Below, in pieces: positions 5,512 through 5,794 of a DNA stretch of 5,794 bases (the stretch's first letter is position 1; each line of letters begins with the position of its first letter). The position numbers and the translations under genes were made by a program. The stretch is from assembly GCF_000719345.1 (NCBI RefSeq), contig NZ_JOFX01000110.1:1-5794 (forward strand). The letters run 5' to 3'. This DNA comes from Streptomyces sp. NRRL F-2664 (GTDB taxonomy: Bacteria; Actinomycetota; Actinomycetes; Streptomycetales; Streptomycetaceae). The notes below the pieces were generated by a model, which saw only the letters and a program-made list of their open reading frames with translations, ran no database searches and was not told the DNA's origin.

Positions 5512-5640
5512 CGGCCAGCACGTCCGCCCGGTGGCGGCCGGGGTGGGGGCTGTTCGGAGGAGAGACAGCGGTCCCGGAGCCCTGTTCTCCTGGACGGGCC
5601 ATCTGCCCGTAGTGTGTTCCTGTCTTCCCGGAGTCTGTCC
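5512..5640. other. Short intergenic region
   Basis: No gene is evident between the small ORF and the exported-protein start. GGAGGAG at 5554-5560 is a strong ribosome-binding-like sequence, but no usable start codon follows at normal spacing. It may be fortuitous in this G-rich run. Confidence 0.3.
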
Positions 5641-5794
5641 GTGCCTTCCCCTTCTTGCCTGTCCTCGTCTGCTGCTGGTCGCCGTGTCCGCCGGGGTGGT
5701 GTGGCGGGGCTGCTGGTGCTGGCTGCTGCCGGGACGGTGGCGGGGGAGGGTGCGGGTGAGGCGTTCGCCGCCCCCGGCTCGAGCCGGGTTGGGT
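5641..5794 (+). CDS. N-terminus of an exported protein, cut by window edge
   Basis: The frame is open to the window end. The GTG at 5641 is chosen because GGAG at 5630-5633 lies seven bases before it; a GTG at 5614 in the same frame has no such signal. The 51 visible residues begin MPSPSCLSSSAAG (GTG read as Met). They continue RRVRRGGVAGLLVLAAAGTV and then AGEGAGEAFAAPGSSRVG. The basic n-region, hydrophobic core and AFAA-P junction form a classic signal peptide, with cleavage near AFA/AP. It is a secreted or cell-surface protein by inference, and its function lies outside the window. Large secreted Streptomyces proteins such as RHS or polymorphic toxins often begin like this, but so do many others. 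Confidence 0.5.
   Translation, partial: MPSPSCLSSSAAGRRVRRGGVAGLLVLAAAGTVAGEGAGEAFAAPGSSRVG

Noticed and set aside
4530..5612. 360-codon plus-strand open frame
   Set aside because: The first part is antisense to the IS3 transposase and the rest is an Arg/Pro/Thr-rich string without consistent codon bias. Absence of stops is common at this GC content.

Overview
This GC-rich window shows Streptomyces-type codon use, with third positions mostly G or C. It carries a microbial transglutaminase, an enzyme family known mainly from Streptomyces and close relatives. The surroundings are accessory: plasmid or integrative-element genes, decayed insertion sequences and long non-coding stretches. A plasmid, an integrated element or a chromosome arm would all fit; the sequence alone cannot decide between them.

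Left third (1-2250). A complete minus-strand replication-relaxation family gene (131-1558) is preceded by an unusual non-coding block (about 1590-1880). That block holds four 12-bp direct repeats in exact phase, a perfect 24-bp palindrome, a perfect 12-bp palindrome, and a long hairpin followed by a T tract on the minus strand. Just beyond it, still on the minus strand, lies a short decayed piece of a TrwC/MobF-like relaxase. Together these suggest the remains of a replication or transfer module, with the repeat block as a candidate origin or control region.

Centre (2250-3830). After about 300 bp of less GC-rich leader comes the best-supported gene: a full-length secreted transglutaminase zymogen of 412 residues. 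It has a signal peptide, a propeptide and an intact Cys-Asp-His triad. It has a strong ribosome binding site and is followed by a GC-rich hairpin terminator.

Right half (3830-5794). A convergent minus-strand reading frame that appears frameshifted shares the hairpin. Next are two abutting insertion-sequence remnants: a C-terminal scrap of an IS5-like transposase with its probable end, and an IS3-family element whose orfA and orfB are fused through a seven-A run and whose orfB is cut before the catalytic domain. A long stretch without a convincing gene follows, then a possible 71-residue plus-strand small protein. At the edge lies the signal-peptide start of an exported protein that runs out of the window.

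I found no CRISPR array, tRNA or rRNA. Nothing here is demonstrably a new defence or enzymatic system. The most notable unexplained structure is the repeat and palindrome block between the replication-relaxation gene and the relaxase remnant.
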